From CAYTEH01 sp964436765 (GTDB lineage: Bacteria > Patescibacteriota > Gracilibacteria > Peribacterales > Peribacteraceae), in the NCBI GenBank assembly GCA_964436765.1, contig CAYTEH010000016.1:1-30314 (forward strand): 30,314 nt of DNA, given 5' to 3'. Both the position numbers and the translations under genes were made by a program. Below are positions 15,353 through 22,032 of the stretch, in pieces. Below the pieces are notes generated by a model that searched no databases, had not been told where the DNA came from, and saw only the letters and a program-made list of their open reading frames with translations. Numbering within the stretch: position 1 is the stretch's first letter; every line of letters starts with the position of its first letter.

Positions 15353-16516
15353 TTATATAATCGATCGGATCCGGTCCGCCAATTCCGGAATCCGCTTGAG
15401 CGGGATGCCCGCGATGTTGATGCGCCCGTCGCGGGTCATAAAGACGGAGTGTTCACGCTCGAGCGTATCGATCTGCGCGGGCAGGAGCGGCAGCATGGCG
15501 AACATGCCGTGGCCGTCGACTGCCCTGCGCATCTCCGGCGGCAGGTTTGCGTGCAGCGTCTGGCGCTTCCGCGTGAGCATCTCGCGCGCCTGGGCGAGGT
15601 CATGCAGCCATTCGTCCCTGTACGTCGATTGCACGCGCTGCACGATCGTCTGGCCGAATGTGGACGCCGCCGAATGGATGCCGCGCGTGAGCAGCGCCCA
15701 GTGGTTCTCGACGTGCTCTTTCGTGAGTTCATCGGCTACCACCGCAGAAGCCAGTCCCACCCGCTCGCCGTAGATGCAGTGGTTTTTGGAGGCCGACCAG
15801 GCGATGAGCGTGGTCACGCCGCTCTGTGCGAACATCCGCGCCACGCCGGCGTCTTCCTCCGGAGTGCCTTTGAACCCCTGGTATGCCAAATCGAGCACCG
15901 CCGCCGCGCCGTACTGCGTGCAGAGGTCGATCACGTCCCTCCATTGATCGGTCGTGAAATCTTTCCCCGTCGGGTTATGGCAATCGGCTTGGAGCAGCAG
16001 GGCCTTCGGCCCATGGAGGTGCCGGAGCGCGTGTTCGATGCCTTCCACCGTCGGCTGACCGCTCAGGAAATAGGGGACATCGATCGTACGCAGGCCCGCC
16101 ACTTTGCACAGGCGATGATGGTTTGCGTAGGCCGGTACCTGCACGATCACCGTCGTCCCTTCGTCCATCAGTTTGACCATCCGCAAGCAGAGCGACACCG
16201 CGCCGGTGCCGCCCACTGCGGCGATGGACGCCGTCGGCGGAGCATTGGTTCCGAAAAGGAGGTCATGTACCGCATTGCGGAACCCGGGCAAACCGAGCAG
16301 GTGCGGGTAGCCGTACGATCGTTCCAGGATATCGTCGCCGATGTCGCGGATCGCTTTGCGGACGCTCGGGAACATCGCCACTGCCCCTTCTTCGTTCATG
16401 AACACCCCGATGCTGCCGTCGATCGCCAGCGCACCCGCCTGCTTCGCTTTTTCCGCAATCGCGTAGATTGCATCGGGCGTCGCGGAGGGGAGGGAGCGGA
16501 AGGAGAGGGGGGACAT
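15353..16516 (-). CDS. Aromatic-type class I aminotransferase (AspC/TyrB family)
   Basis: 387 residues. PLP-dependent enzyme of the aspartate/aromatic aminotransferase subgroup Ia. Visible residues are YGYPHLLGLPGFRNAV, GGTGAVSL (PLP phosphate region), CHNPTGKDFT with N181, VLDLAYQGF with D209 (pairs with the pyridine nitrogen), SASKNHCIYGERVG with Lys244 as Schiff base, HGMFAMLP, and DGRINIAGI with the substrate-carboxylate Arg. Aspartate, tyrosine and phenylalanine are the usual substrates. Its position divergent from the aromatic leader and DAHP synthase region favours a role in Phe/Tyr synthesis, but specificity cannot be read from sequence. TATACT lies six bases upstream of ATG, a leaderless arrangement. 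Confidence 0.9.
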   Translation of the reverse strand: MSPLSFRSLPSATPDAIYAIAEKAKQAGALAIDGSIGVFMNEEGAVAMFPSVRKAIRDIGDDILERSYGYPHLLGLPGFRNAVHDLLFGTNAPPTASIAAVGGTGAVSLCLRMVKLMDEGTTVIVQVPAYANHHRLCKVAGLRTIDVPYFLSGQPTVEGIEHALRHLHGPKALLLQADCHNPTGKDFTTDQWRDVIDLCTQYGAAAVLDLAYQGFKGTPEEDAGVARMFAQSGVTTLIAWSASKNHCIYGERVGLASAVVADELTKEHVENHWALLTRGIHSAASTFGQTIVQRVQSTYRDEWLHDLAQAREMLTRKRQTLHANLPPEMRRAVDGHGMFAMLPLLPAQIDTLEREHSVFMTRDGRINIAGIPLKRIPELADRIRSII

Positions 16517-16522
16517 GAATCA

Positions 16523-16528
16523 AGTATA
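16523..16528 (-). promoter_or_regulatory. -10 box of aminotransferase gene, leaderless geometry
   Basis: TATACT on the minus strand, then TGATTC, then ATG 16516. The -35 is weak. Confidence 0.55.
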
Positions 16529-16641
16529 CGGGAAAGTTCTTCGTTGTTAGTTTCTCGTTTTTCATTGCGATCATTACTGCCAAAACTAAGAACTAAAAAC
16601 CAGTAAACTAATAACAAATCCCCAATAACGCTCACTCTTTC

Positions 16642-16669
16642 TTGACAGGAAAGAACTTGTCTCTAGAAT
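16642..16669 (+). promoter_or_regulatory. Promoter of aromatic leader and DAHP synthase region
   Basis: TTGACA (16642-16647), 16-base spacer, TAGAAT (16664-16669). The predicted start is near 16676, about four bases before the leader-peptide ATG. Confidence 0.8.
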
Positions 16670-16679
16670 TCTGCCGCTC

Positions 16680-16757
16680 ATGTCACGTCGGACCTTTAGC
16701 TACGGCGCCTGGTTTACCTCCTTTAGTGCGGGGACGGCGTTCGTGTGTCTGAGCTGA
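16680..16757 (+). CDS. Candidate aromatic-amino-acid leader peptide (25 residues)
   Basis: ATG 16680 to TGA 16755-16757. The peptide begins MSRRTFSYGAWFTSF and ends SAGTAFVCLS. Six of 25 residues are aromatic: F6, Y8, W11, F12, F15 and F21. It starts about four bases after the predicted transcription start and is followed by mutually exclusive antiterminator and terminator hairpins, as in trp/phe leaders. Inference: a ribosome stalled at the W11-F12 codons (16710-16715) would leave 16730-16739 free to form the antiterminator. The next genes are a 111-residue protein and DAHP synthase, the first enzyme of aromatic synthesis. The peptide probably acts only through its translation. Confidence 0.72.
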   Translation: MSRRTFSYGAWFTSFSAGTAFVCLS

Positions 16758-16810
16758 AACTCTCTTGATTCCAGACAATACGCCCTCCCCCAGCCGGTGG
16801 AGGTGTTTTT
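16730..16810 (+). promoter_or_regulatory. Transcription attenuator: antiterminator and terminator
   Basis: Terminator: CCTCC-C-CC (16784-16791), loop AGCC, GG-T-GGAGG (16796-16803), then TGTTTTT (16804-16810). Antiterminator: GGGGACGGCG (16730-16739) pairs with CGCCCTCCCC (16781-16790), nine of ten positions, and occupies the terminator's 5' arm. The two cannot coexist. CGCC (16706-16709) can pair with GGCG (16736-16739) as an upstream 1:2 hairpin next to the W-F codons. Confidence 0.72.
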
Positions 16811-16848
16811 GTATCTATCCCTTTTTACCCCCTTTTCCAATCACCATC

Positions 16849-17184
16849 ATGTCCAATCTCCGTACACGCAGTGCCTATCATGCCGTTCACACGCTCGAAG
16901 ATCGCCCGAAGACACCCCTGACCGTCGAAGCTCCGACAGTCGACGTCGTGAAAGCAATGAACGAAATCATTAATCGCAACCTGCGTACGTATTTGAATTC
17001 CACGTACGACGAGGCTGCGGCGATCGCAGGTCATGAACTTAAGCTGCCGCTGGCCGATGTCCTGCGTATCGCGGGAGCGAAGAACATGCAGGCGCTCGGC
17101 GCCGTCGGCGAAGACACGACCGCGAAAATCCAGGCAGCGCTTGCAGGGCTGGATCAAGACCTCGTTCCCGCCATTGGCGACTGA
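16849..17184 (+). CDS. Hypothetical 111-residue protein before DAHP synthase
   Basis: ATG 16849 follows the attenuator terminator by 38 bases; the frame extends upstream to 16765 but through the terminator. The protein starts MSNLRTRSAYHAVHTLEDRP and is predicted soluble and mainly helical (VVKAMNEIINRNLRTYLNS, LADVLRIAGAKNMQAL). There is no Cys motif, membrane segment or recognised family. The leader has pyrimidine runs (16815-16837) and no Shine-Dalgarno. Being the first gene after an aromatic leader and 129 bases before DAHP synthase, it may be co-regulated with aromatic synthesis; it could be a regulatory subunit, but nothing in the sequence proves this. Confidence 0.65.
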   Translation: MSNLRTRSAYHAVHTLEDRPKTPLTVEAPTVDVVKAMNEIINRNLRTYLNSTYDEAAAIAGHELKLPLADVLRIAGAKNMQALGAVGEDTTAKIQAALAGLDQDLVPAIGD

Positions 17185-17186
17185 TC

Positions 17187-17270
17187 ATGATCCTCCGCAC
17201 GCTGCAGACGCAGGCCGTTCTTGCCTATCGCTCGTATCGTGCAGAGACGGGTCAGTGGCGAAAGCCATGA
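17187..17270 (+). CDS. Possible 27-residue ORF between the 111-residue gene and DAHP synthase
   Basis: ATG 17187 lies two bases after the preceding stop and the frame ends at TGA 17268. The peptide begins MILRTLQTQAVLAYRSYRAE and includes two Tyr and one Trp. A TGGC-GAAA-GCCA hairpin overlaps its end, but there is no T-run. It may be a chance ORF or a small coupled cistron. Confidence 0.2.
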   Translation: MILRTLQTQAVLAYRSYRAETGQWRKP

Positions 17271-17313
17271 TCTCTCTCCCAGTCGTATTTGTTAGATTTT
17301 CCCCCTATTACTC

Positions 17314-18360
17314 ATGGCACTTGAATTCAAAGATCATCTTCCGGACCTTGGACGAGTCCTCGACAGCTACCCTCCGTTGCCTGCTGCTCACATGCAGCAG
17401 TCCCGTCGGGCGGTTCAGGCGATTCTTGCAGGCGAAGACCCCCGGATGCTCGTGATACAGGGTCCATGCTCGTACTACCCGATTGAAGCTGGCCTGAAGC
17501 ATGCACAAGCAATGCAGCAGCTTCAGGACGAGCTGAAAGACGAAGTTCAACTGGTGGAGCGTGTGTACATCCAGAAGCCCAGGACGCGAGGCGGATGGGC
17601 CGGGATCCAGATTCAGCCAGACCCCAACGGTCCGATCGATGCTGGCCGGGGTATCTGGGTCTCCCGCGCGGCCATGAAGGACGCGGCCAGGGAACTGCCT
17701 ATCGGCGATGAAATTCTTTTCCCCGAAAACGGCAAGTACTTCAACGACCTGCTCTCGTACGGCGCCATCGGCGCGCGGAACGTCGAAAGCATGTACCACC
17801 GCTGGGTCGCCTCGGGCATGGACTTCCCCGTCGGCATGAAAAATTCCCGCAGTGGCAATGTCGCGAGCGCGGTCGACGCGATTGCGGTGGCGCAGCAGCC
17901 GAACATGCTCACGATGCACGATGCGTTATGGCAGACCTCGGGCAACCCGTATGCGCACCTGGTGCTGCGCGGAGGCCAGAGCGGCACTAACTACGACGAG
18001 CAATCCGTGTACAACGCGAACCGGATGCTCACGGACGCCAAAGTACAGAACCCGGCCATTGTCATCGATGCGAGCCATGACAACGCCGTCGAGCTCGGAT
18101 CCACGAAGAAGACCCCCGAGCGTCAGATCGCCGTTGCGCGCCAGGTTGTCCGTGACAAATTCTGGAATCCCGGCGTGTTTGGCAACGTACGGGGTCTGAT
18201 GCTCGAAAGTTTCCTCAAGCAGGGGAATCAGCCTGTGAGCGAGACGATGGATATGGACGGTCTCTCGATCACCGATCCGTGCATCGGTCTGGAGCAAAGC
18301 AAGGAGCTGCTCTACGAGATCGCCGATGCAGTCCGCAAGAGTAGGAAAGTTCACGTCTGA
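17314..18360 (+). CDS. 3-deoxy-D-arabino-heptulosonate 7-phosphate synthase, class I AroFGH type
   Basis: 348 residues. It condenses phosphoenolpyruvate and erythrose 4-phosphate to DAHP, the committed step of the shikimate pathway, in the cytoplasm. Family landmarks are VIQGPCSYYP (GPCS 50-53, Cys52 as metal ligand), ELKDEVQLVERVYIQKPRT (KPRT 88-91), GGWAGIQI, LLSYGAIGARNVES, PVGMKNSRSGN, HLVLRGGQSGTNYDE, IVIDASHDNA, GLMLESFLKQGNQ and LSITDPCIG. Length matches AroF/G/H, which carry the N-terminal extension used for aromatic feedback; the effector cannot be read here. The leader is pyrimidine-rich without Shine-Dalgarno. The upstream aromatic leader peptide and attenuator suggest starvation control. 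Confidence 0.95.
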   Translation: MALEFKDHLPDLGRVLDSYPPLPAAHMQQSRRAVQAILAGEDPRMLVIQGPCSYYPIEAGLKHAQAMQQLQDELKDEVQLVERVYIQKPRTRGGWAGIQIQPDPNGPIDAGRGIWVSRAAMKDAARELPIGDEILFPENGKYFNDLLSYGAIGARNVESMYHRWVASGMDFPVGMKNSRSGNVASAVDAIAVAQQPNMLTMHDALWQTSGNPYAHLVLRGGQSGTNYDEQSVYNANRMLTDAKVQNPAIVIDASHDNAVELGSTKKTPERQIAVARQVVRDKFWNPGVFGNVRGLMLESFLKQGNQPVSETMDMDGLSITDPCIGLEQSKELLYEIADAVRKSRKVHV

Positions 18361-18370
18361 CCGGAAGAAT

Positions 18371-18397
18371 GCCGGCGTGCGCACGCCGGCATTTTTT
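18371..18397 (+). terminator. Terminator of DAHP synthase transcript
   Basis: GCCGGCGTGC (18371-18380) and GCACGCCGGC (18381-18390) form a perfect palindrome, followed by ATTTTTT. Confidence 0.92.
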
Positions 18398-18414
18398 GTG
18401 TCCGAAAAATTCCC

Positions 18415-18442
18415 TTGCATCCGAAAAACTCCTGCGTAGAAT
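18415..18442 (+). promoter_or_regulatory. Promoter of second structured leader
   Basis: TTGCAT (18415-18420), 16-base spacer, TAGAAT (18437-18442): the same design as at 16642 and 23827. The predicted start is near 18449. Confidence 0.7.
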
Positions 18443-18453
18443 CCGAGGCTCCG

Positions 18454-18552
18454 ATGAGTCTTTCATCCCTTTCCCGCACGGCCGCTCACACGTACTGCTG
18501 CATTAAGCAGGCCGTCGTCGTACGTAGTGCGCGGGAAGGGTACAGGTCGTAA
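18454..18552 (+). CDS. Candidate leader peptide (32 residues), Ser/Leu-rich start
   Basis: ATG 18454 lies about five bases after the predicted transcription start; the frame ends at TAA 18550-18552. It begins MSLSSLSRTAAHTYCCIKQA and ends with VVVRSAREGYRS. Codons 2-7 are Ser-Leu-Ser-Ser-Leu-Ser and overlap the first arm of a hairpin; tandem Cys (15-16) and Val (21-23) codons follow. The stop lies between arms 2 and 3 of the structure. By analogy to known attenuators the sensed amino acid would be Ser (or Leu), but this is inference. It could instead be a chance ORF in a structured RNA. Confidence 0.42.
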   Translation: MSLSSLSRTAAHTYCCIKQAVVVRSAREGYRS

Positions 18553-18606
18553 ACAGTCGTCAGTCGAGTACCCAACCTTTCCCGCCAGCAGCCGGAAAGG
18601 TCGTTT
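18467..18606 (+). promoter_or_regulatory. Attenuator-like leader with four alternating arms
   Basis: Arm 1 CCCTTTCCCGCAC (18467-18479) pairs with arm 2 GTGCGCGGGAAGGG (18527-18540), with small bulges. Arm 2 (CGGGAAGGGT, 18532-18541) can instead pair with arm 3 (ACCTTTCCCG, 18575-18584), ten pairs with one wobble. Arm 3 with arm 4 (GGAAAGGT, 18594-18601) forms a terminator followed by CGTTTTT. 1:2 plus 3:4 would terminate; 2:3 would read through. Confidence 0.65.
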
Positions 18607-18612
18607 TTCTGT

Positions 18613-18801
18613 TTGTTCATTTACATCACCAATCCCTACAGCCGGGTGGCCTGCCGATTCTGTGGTCGGCACACCTCCCTGTTGGAGCAGTACAATTCGT
18701 GGAAGGGCCACCTACGGTGTCCCTCCCACGGGCCCACCCTTCCCTACGAAGGGCGCTCAGCGGCGGGGCCCACGAGACCCGCCGCTTCGCGATTTCTTTA
18801 A
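18613..18801 (+). CDS. Possible small Cys/His (zinc-type) protein after the leader terminator
   Basis: A 62-codon frame from TTG 18613. The middle contains CRFCGRHTSLLEQYN and WKGHLRCPSHG, a C-x2-C ... C-x2-H arrangement that could bind zinc. There is no Shine-Dalgarno and the start is non-standard. The last third is Pro/Arg/Ala-rich and coincides with a strong hairpin (18759-18786), so part of this frame may be structured RNA instead of protein. No family recognised. Confidence 0.3.
   Translation: MFIYITNPYSRVACRFCGRHTSLLEQYNSWKGHLRCPSHGPTLPYEGRSAAGPTRPAASRFL
18759..18786 (+). repeat. Nine-pair hairpin before the 93-residue gene
   Basis: AGCGGCGGG (18759-18767) pairs perfectly with CCCGCCGCT (18778-18786), with a ten-base loop. 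It is followed by TCGCGATTTCTTTA, a poor T-tract. It may be a weak terminator or a 5'-UTR element. Confidence 0.55.
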
Positions 18802-18828
18802 TCTCGTAACGCATCCAGGAGGTCAGTC

Positions 18829-19110
18829 ATGCCGTCTCTTTCCGAACGAAAAGCGTATGTGTACAACGGCCCGCGCCCCGATCCGCAACAGCGTCTCGAG
18901 CGTTGGATCCGGAAAAAGGTCGCGCCACCCGCCCACATCGTCAAGCGGCCTCTCGAGTACCGCCTCCCGAAAAAAGTCCAGGAGGCACACAGCTACCCCG
19001 CGCCTGAAGTGTGGCTCACCGAATCCGGTGAGCTGCGCCTCGGCGATCCATTGACGGCGACGTCATCGGGAACATCAACAACAAGTAGGATCCACTGCTC
19101 CGCTCAATAG
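18829..19110 (+). CDS. Hypothetical 93-residue basic protein with a strong Shine-Dalgarno
   Basis: ATG 18829 has AGGAGGT (18817-18823) five bases upstream, one of few canonical ribosome-binding sites in the window. The protein starts MPSLSERKAYVYNGPRPDPQ and is basic and Pro-rich in its first two thirds (LERWIRKKVAPPAHIVKRPL, YRLPKKVQEAH), with a Ser/Thr-rich tail. No membrane segment and no recognised family. A perfect terminator follows directly. It is the likely target of the attenuator-like leader at 18415-18606, about 220 bases upstream. Confidence 0.6.
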   Translation: MPSLSERKAYVYNGPRPDPQQRLERWIRKKVAPPAHIVKRPLEYRLPKKVQEAHSYPAPEVWLTESGELRLGDPLTATSSGTSTTSRIHCSAQ

Positions 19111-19117
19111 GGAACCG

Positions 19118-19149
19118 GGACTACACCAGACGTGGTGTAGTCCTTTTTT
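19118..19149 (+). terminator. Terminator of the 93-residue gene
   Basis: GGACTACACCA (19118-19128) pairs with TGGTGTAGTCC (19133-19143), followed by six T. Confidence 0.93.
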
Positions 19150-21455
19150 CAGATCGCCTGCAAGGGTGCTATTGAGAGCGCCAGCGTCTTCTGCTTCCCC
19201 ATGTCGAAGTGCACCGTCACCACGTCGCCGCGCCGGGTCACGATGGTGCCCGCGCCGAAGGCCGGGTGCTGCACGCGCGTGCCGGGGGTGAAGTGCTCAG
19301 TATCAGCCGAATCCTGATTGGTGTCGTCCGCGAACGAGACGTCCTGGTTGAATTCGGCATTGAGGCCGTCCTGGTGCTGGCGGTAGGGTTCGATTTTTGA
19401 TCGTGCGCTGCTCATCGCGCCTGCTTTCACCCGTCCGCTCTCGCTGGCCCACGCGAACGCACTCAGGAGTTCGTCGCTGCGGCGTTCCGTCACCGCCTCG
19501 GGCAGGTCGTCCAAAAAGCGGCTGGGGGCGTTGGCGTGCGTTTCGCCGTAGAGCGTGCGGCTGCGGGCGCAGAAGATGCGCAAGTGCGTCCGCGCGCGCG
19601 TCATCCCCACGTACATCAGGCGGCGTTCTTCCTCGATCTGCTCTTTGTCGAACGCCGCATTGGAGTGGGGGAAGATGCCCTCCTCGCAACCCGCGATCAT
19701 CACGTGCTCGAACTCCAGCCCTTTGCACAGGTGCAGCGTCATCAGGGTGAGTGCATCGTCCTTGATGTCCGACAGCTTATCGACCTCCGAGACCAGCGCC
19801 GCTTCCTCCAAAAAGCTCGTGAGCGAGGTCATGGGGTCCAGGTGATCGTACTTGTGCATCACCGTCAGCAGTTCCTGCACGTTGCCCCAGCGGTCCTCGC
19901 CTTCCTCCGTGCCGTCCTTCAGCCACTTTTCCATCTCGATTTCCTCGAGCAGGTGCATCGTGAGTTGCGAGACAGTTTCGCTCTCGGCTCGGCGGCGGTA
20001 GCGTTCCAGGATGTCGGTGAATTTTCCGATGCGTCCGCGCGTTCCTTCGTTCAGGTCGGGGATCATATCGATGCTCTTGAGCGTATCCCACAGGCTCAGC
20101 TGGTTGACCGATGCGAACTGCTGCATGTGCCCCAGCGTTGTCTGGCCGATCTTGCGTGCGGGGACGTTGATGATGCGGAGCAGCGAAACGGTGTCGCTGG
20201 GGTTCATGATTGCGTGCAGGTAGGCGAGCACGTCCTTCACTTCCCTGCGCATGTAGAACTTCACTCCGCCGATGATGCGGTAGGGGATGCCACCGCGCAT
20301 GCAGGCTTCTTCCAGCAGGCGCGATTGCGCGTTCGTCCGGTAGAGGATCACCTGGTCGTTGAGGTTTAGGCCGCCGGCGCGAAGTTCCTGCGCTGCCTTC
20401 ACGGCCTCCTCCGATTCTTTCCGTTCGTCCCGTACTTCCTGGACGATCACGCGTGGTCCTTCCTTGATCTCGGTCCACATCGTCTTCTCGGGGCGGTCGG
20501 GGTTCTGGGCGATCACGGCGTTCGCGGCTGTCAGCACCAGCTGCGTGGAGCGGTAGTTCTGTTCCAGCTTGATGCGGAGCGCGTCGGGGTACTCCTTCTC
20601 GAATTCCAGAATGTTACGCACGTCCGCGCCGCGGAAGGCGTAGATGCTCTGGTCGGGGTCGCCGATCACGCACAGGTTCCGGTACTTCTGCGCGAGCATC
20701 GACATCACCAGGTACTGCGCGTGGTTCGTGTCCTGGTACTCGTCCACGTGCAGGTAGCGCCAGGTTTCCTGGTAGCGGTTGAGCACCTCCGGCACCTCGC
20801 GGAACAGACGTACAGTTTCGAGCAGCAGATCGTCGAAATCGAGCGCGTTGGCCTGCTTCAGTCCGTCGGCGTACTTCGCGTACGCGCTTATCACCCGGTG
20901 CATACGCTCGGTGGTGGCTTGCGCCAGGGCTTCCTTGGGGCTCAATGCCTCGCTCTTGAAGCGTCCTACGTACCCGAGCACGGCCCGGGGCTTCAGTTCC
21001 TTTTCGTCGATATTCATGTCGCGCAAAATCTGCTTCATCAGCTTCTCCTGATCATCCGTATCGTAAATGACGAACCGCTTGTCGCGGCCCAGGTGCTCGA
21101 TGTCGCGGCGCAGGATGCGGGCGCAGACGGAGTGGAACGTGCCCATGACCGGCAATCGCGACGGCGATTGGCGGTCACCCTGAGCGAAGTCGAAGGGTCC
21201 CGTTCCTTCGCTGATTTTCAGCATTCGCTGGATGCGTTCTTTCATTTCCTTCGCCGCCTTGTTCGTGAAGGTGACGGCGAGGATCTGCCATGGCTCGATG
21301 CCGTTCTGCATCATGAAGGCGATGCGGTGCGTGAGCGCGCGCGTCTTCCCGCTGCCGGCCCCGGCGAGGATCAGGGCAGGACCCTGCATATGTTCCACGG
21401 CCTGCCGCTGGGGTTCGTTGAGGCCGTCGAAGATGGGGTCATGTGCAGGCTGCAT
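19149..21455 (-). CDS. pcrA: UvrD/PcrA-type superfamily 1 DNA helicase with in-frame repeat
   Basis: 768 residues from ATG 21455 (a longer frame to 21494 lacks support). ATP-dependent 3'-5' helicase of excision repair and replication-conflict resolution. Motifs: LNEPQRQAVEH (Q motif, 12-22), ILAGAGSGKT (Walker A, 29-38), TFTNKAAKEMKERI (Ia), LDFDDLL, VDEYQDTNHAQY (Walker B, 237-248), IGDPDQSIYAFRGAD (III), QNYRSTQ (IV), LMTLHLCKGLEFEHVMI (V), EERRLMYVGMTRA (VI), and a C-terminal Tudor-like segment VQHPAFGAGTIV. Residues 84-100, between motif Ia and GTFHSVCARIL, contain GPFDFAQGDRQ, encoded by a dispersed repeat. TATCAT lies 11 bases upstream of ATG. It follows a small gene that has a branched-chain leader. 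Confidence 0.95.
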   Translation of the reverse strand: MQPAHDPIFDGLNEPQRQAVEHMQGPALILAGAGSGKTRALTHRIAFMMQNGIEPWQILAVTFTNKAAKEMKERIQRMLKISEGTGPFDFAQGDRQSPSRLPVMGTFHSVCARILRRDIEHLGRDKRFVIYDTDDQEKLMKQILRDMNIDEKELKPRAVLGYVGRFKSEALSPKEALAQATTERMHRVISAYAKYADGLKQANALDFDDLLLETVRLFREVPEVLNRYQETWRYLHVDEYQDTNHAQYLVMSMLAQKYRNLCVIGDPDQSIYAFRGADVRNILEFEKEYPDALRIKLEQNYRSTQLVLTAANAVIAQNPDRPEKTMWTEIKEGPRVIVQEVRDERKESEEAVKAAQELRAGGLNLNDQVILYRTNAQSRLLEEACMRGGIPYRIIGGVKFYMRREVKDVLAYLHAIMNPSDTVSLLRIINVPARKIGQTTLGHMQQFASVNQLSLWDTLKSIDMIPDLNEGTRGRIGKFTDILERYRRRAESETVSQLTMHLLEEIEMEKWLKDGTEEGEDRWGNVQELLTVMHKYDHLDPMTSLTSFLEEAALVSEVDKLSDIKDDALTLMTLHLCKGLEFEHVMIAGCEEGIFPHSNAAFDKEQIEEERRLMYVGMTRARTHLRIFCARSRTLYGETHANAPSRFLDDLPEAVTERRSDELLSAFAWASESGRVKAGAMSSARSKIEPYRQHQDGLNAEFNQDVSFADDTNQDSADTEHFTPGTRVQHPAFGAGTIVTRRGDVVTVHFDMGKQKTLALSIAPLQAI
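21156..21206 (-). repeat. Dispersed-type repeat inserted in frame in the helicase gene
   Basis: The plus strand reads TCACCCTGAGCGAAGTCGAA then GGGTC (21175-21199), the widespread CCCTGAGC...TCGAAGGG element, translated as PFDFAQG. Next to it is CAATCGC-GACG-GCGATTG, a seven-pair hairpin. Together they account for about 17 residues absent from usual UvrD/PcrA spacing. Confidence 0.75.
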
Positions 21456-21474
21456 GGGGCGTCGGGATGATACC

Positions 21475-21861
21475 TCAGGCGTCGACGAACACACGGGTGT
21501 TTTTTCTGCTTTCGGCGATTGTGTTCAGGATGCGCCGCACTGCTTCGCGTTCGAGCGACCCGGTGTCCGTATCCGGGTCTTTCGTCTCGAGCGTCAGGAA
21601 CGTTCCGGCCACCATCGCTTTCACGAAGACGCTGATACGGCGGATACCATTTGCTTTCCGTTCCTCGGTTGTGTCGATATGCACGTAATCGATGTTGTTC
21701 AGGCCCCATTCCGGGGTCACCTCGAAGGCGTTCATACGGCGGTGGGTGTGACGCAAGGAGGGCGTCTGTGATGTGGCGGTACGGGGTTCGTCCGGCGTAT
21801 GCGCGATAGCGTCGTCGGTGCATTCGTCCGGAGGACACTCGATGATGGCAGTCGTTTCCAT
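21475..21861 (-). CDS. Hypothetical 128-residue protein behind the branched-chain leader
   Basis: ATG 21861 to stop 21475, ending 20 bases before the helicase start. The first 55 residues are acidic and Pro/Thr-rich (METTAIIECPPDECTDDAIA). The rest looks folded: AFEVTPEWGLNNIDYVHIDT, RRISVFVKAMVAGTFLTLET, REAVRRILNTIAESRKNTRV, an alpha/beta pattern. I recognise no family. The leader is pyrimidine-rich (TTTTCTTCCCCCTCTTCCC) with no Shine-Dalgarno. Upstream lie a promoter, a Leu/Val leader peptide and a terminator, so expression may respond to branched-chain amino acids. No biosynthetic function is visible in the protein. Confidence 0.6.
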   Translation of the reverse strand: METTAIIECPPDECTDDAIAHTPDEPRTATSQTPSLRHTHRRMNAFEVTPEWGLNNIDYVHIDTTEERKANGIRRISVFVKAMVAGTFLTLETKDPDTDTGSLEREAVRRILNTIAESRKNTRVFVDA

Positions 21862-21917
21862 GGGAAGAGGGGGAAGAAAACAAACGTGTTGCGGCGAAGC
21901 GGGATCGCGCGAAGCCG

Positions 21918-21965
21918 AAAAAACCACCCTGTGCGAGGTGGTGGGATGATCCGGCAACACCTCGC
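21918..21965 (-). promoter_or_regulatory. Transcription attenuator: antiterminator and terminator
   Basis: On the minus strand GCGAGGTG (21965-21958) is perfectly complementary to CACCTCGC (21940-21933), the antiterminator. ACCACC (21942-21937) pairs with GGTGGT (21928-21923), followed by T to 21918, the terminator. The two share bases and exclude each other. Upstream, CCTCG (21997-21993, in the Leu/Val codons) can pair with CGAGG (21964-21960). Confidence 0.78.
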
Positions 21966-21966
21966 G

Positions 21967-22023
21967 TCAGCTCGTGAGAACGACGACGAGGACGAGGCCG
22001 GAGGCGATGCGCGGGTGCGTCAC
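21967..22023 (-). CDS. Candidate branched-chain amino acid leader peptide (18 residues)
   Basis: GTG 22023 to TGA 21969-21967 encodes MTHPRIASGLVLVVVLTS. Eight of 18 residues are Ile, Leu or Val, with a run of seven (L10-V-L-V-V-V-L16), the composition of ilv and leu leader peptides in Proteobacteria and Actinobacteria. It starts nine bases after the -10 box, so it is probably translated from a leaderless 5' end. The stop is followed at once by the first arm of the antiterminator. Inference: stalling at Leu/Val codons disrupts the 1:2 hairpin, frees GCGAGGTG and prevents termination before the 128-residue gene. Confidence 0.75.
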   Translation of the reverse strand: MTHPRIASGLVLVVVLTS

Positions 22024-22032
22024 AACGCGATT

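Noticed and set aside
15338..16606. Plus-strand frame of 422 codons
   Set aside because: Antisense of the aminotransferase, whose catalytic residues are all present on the other strand.
18437..18606. tmRNA, SRP RNA or RNase P RNA
   Set aside because: None of the conserved core sequences or end pairings of these RNAs is present; the length to the terminator is only about 155 bases.
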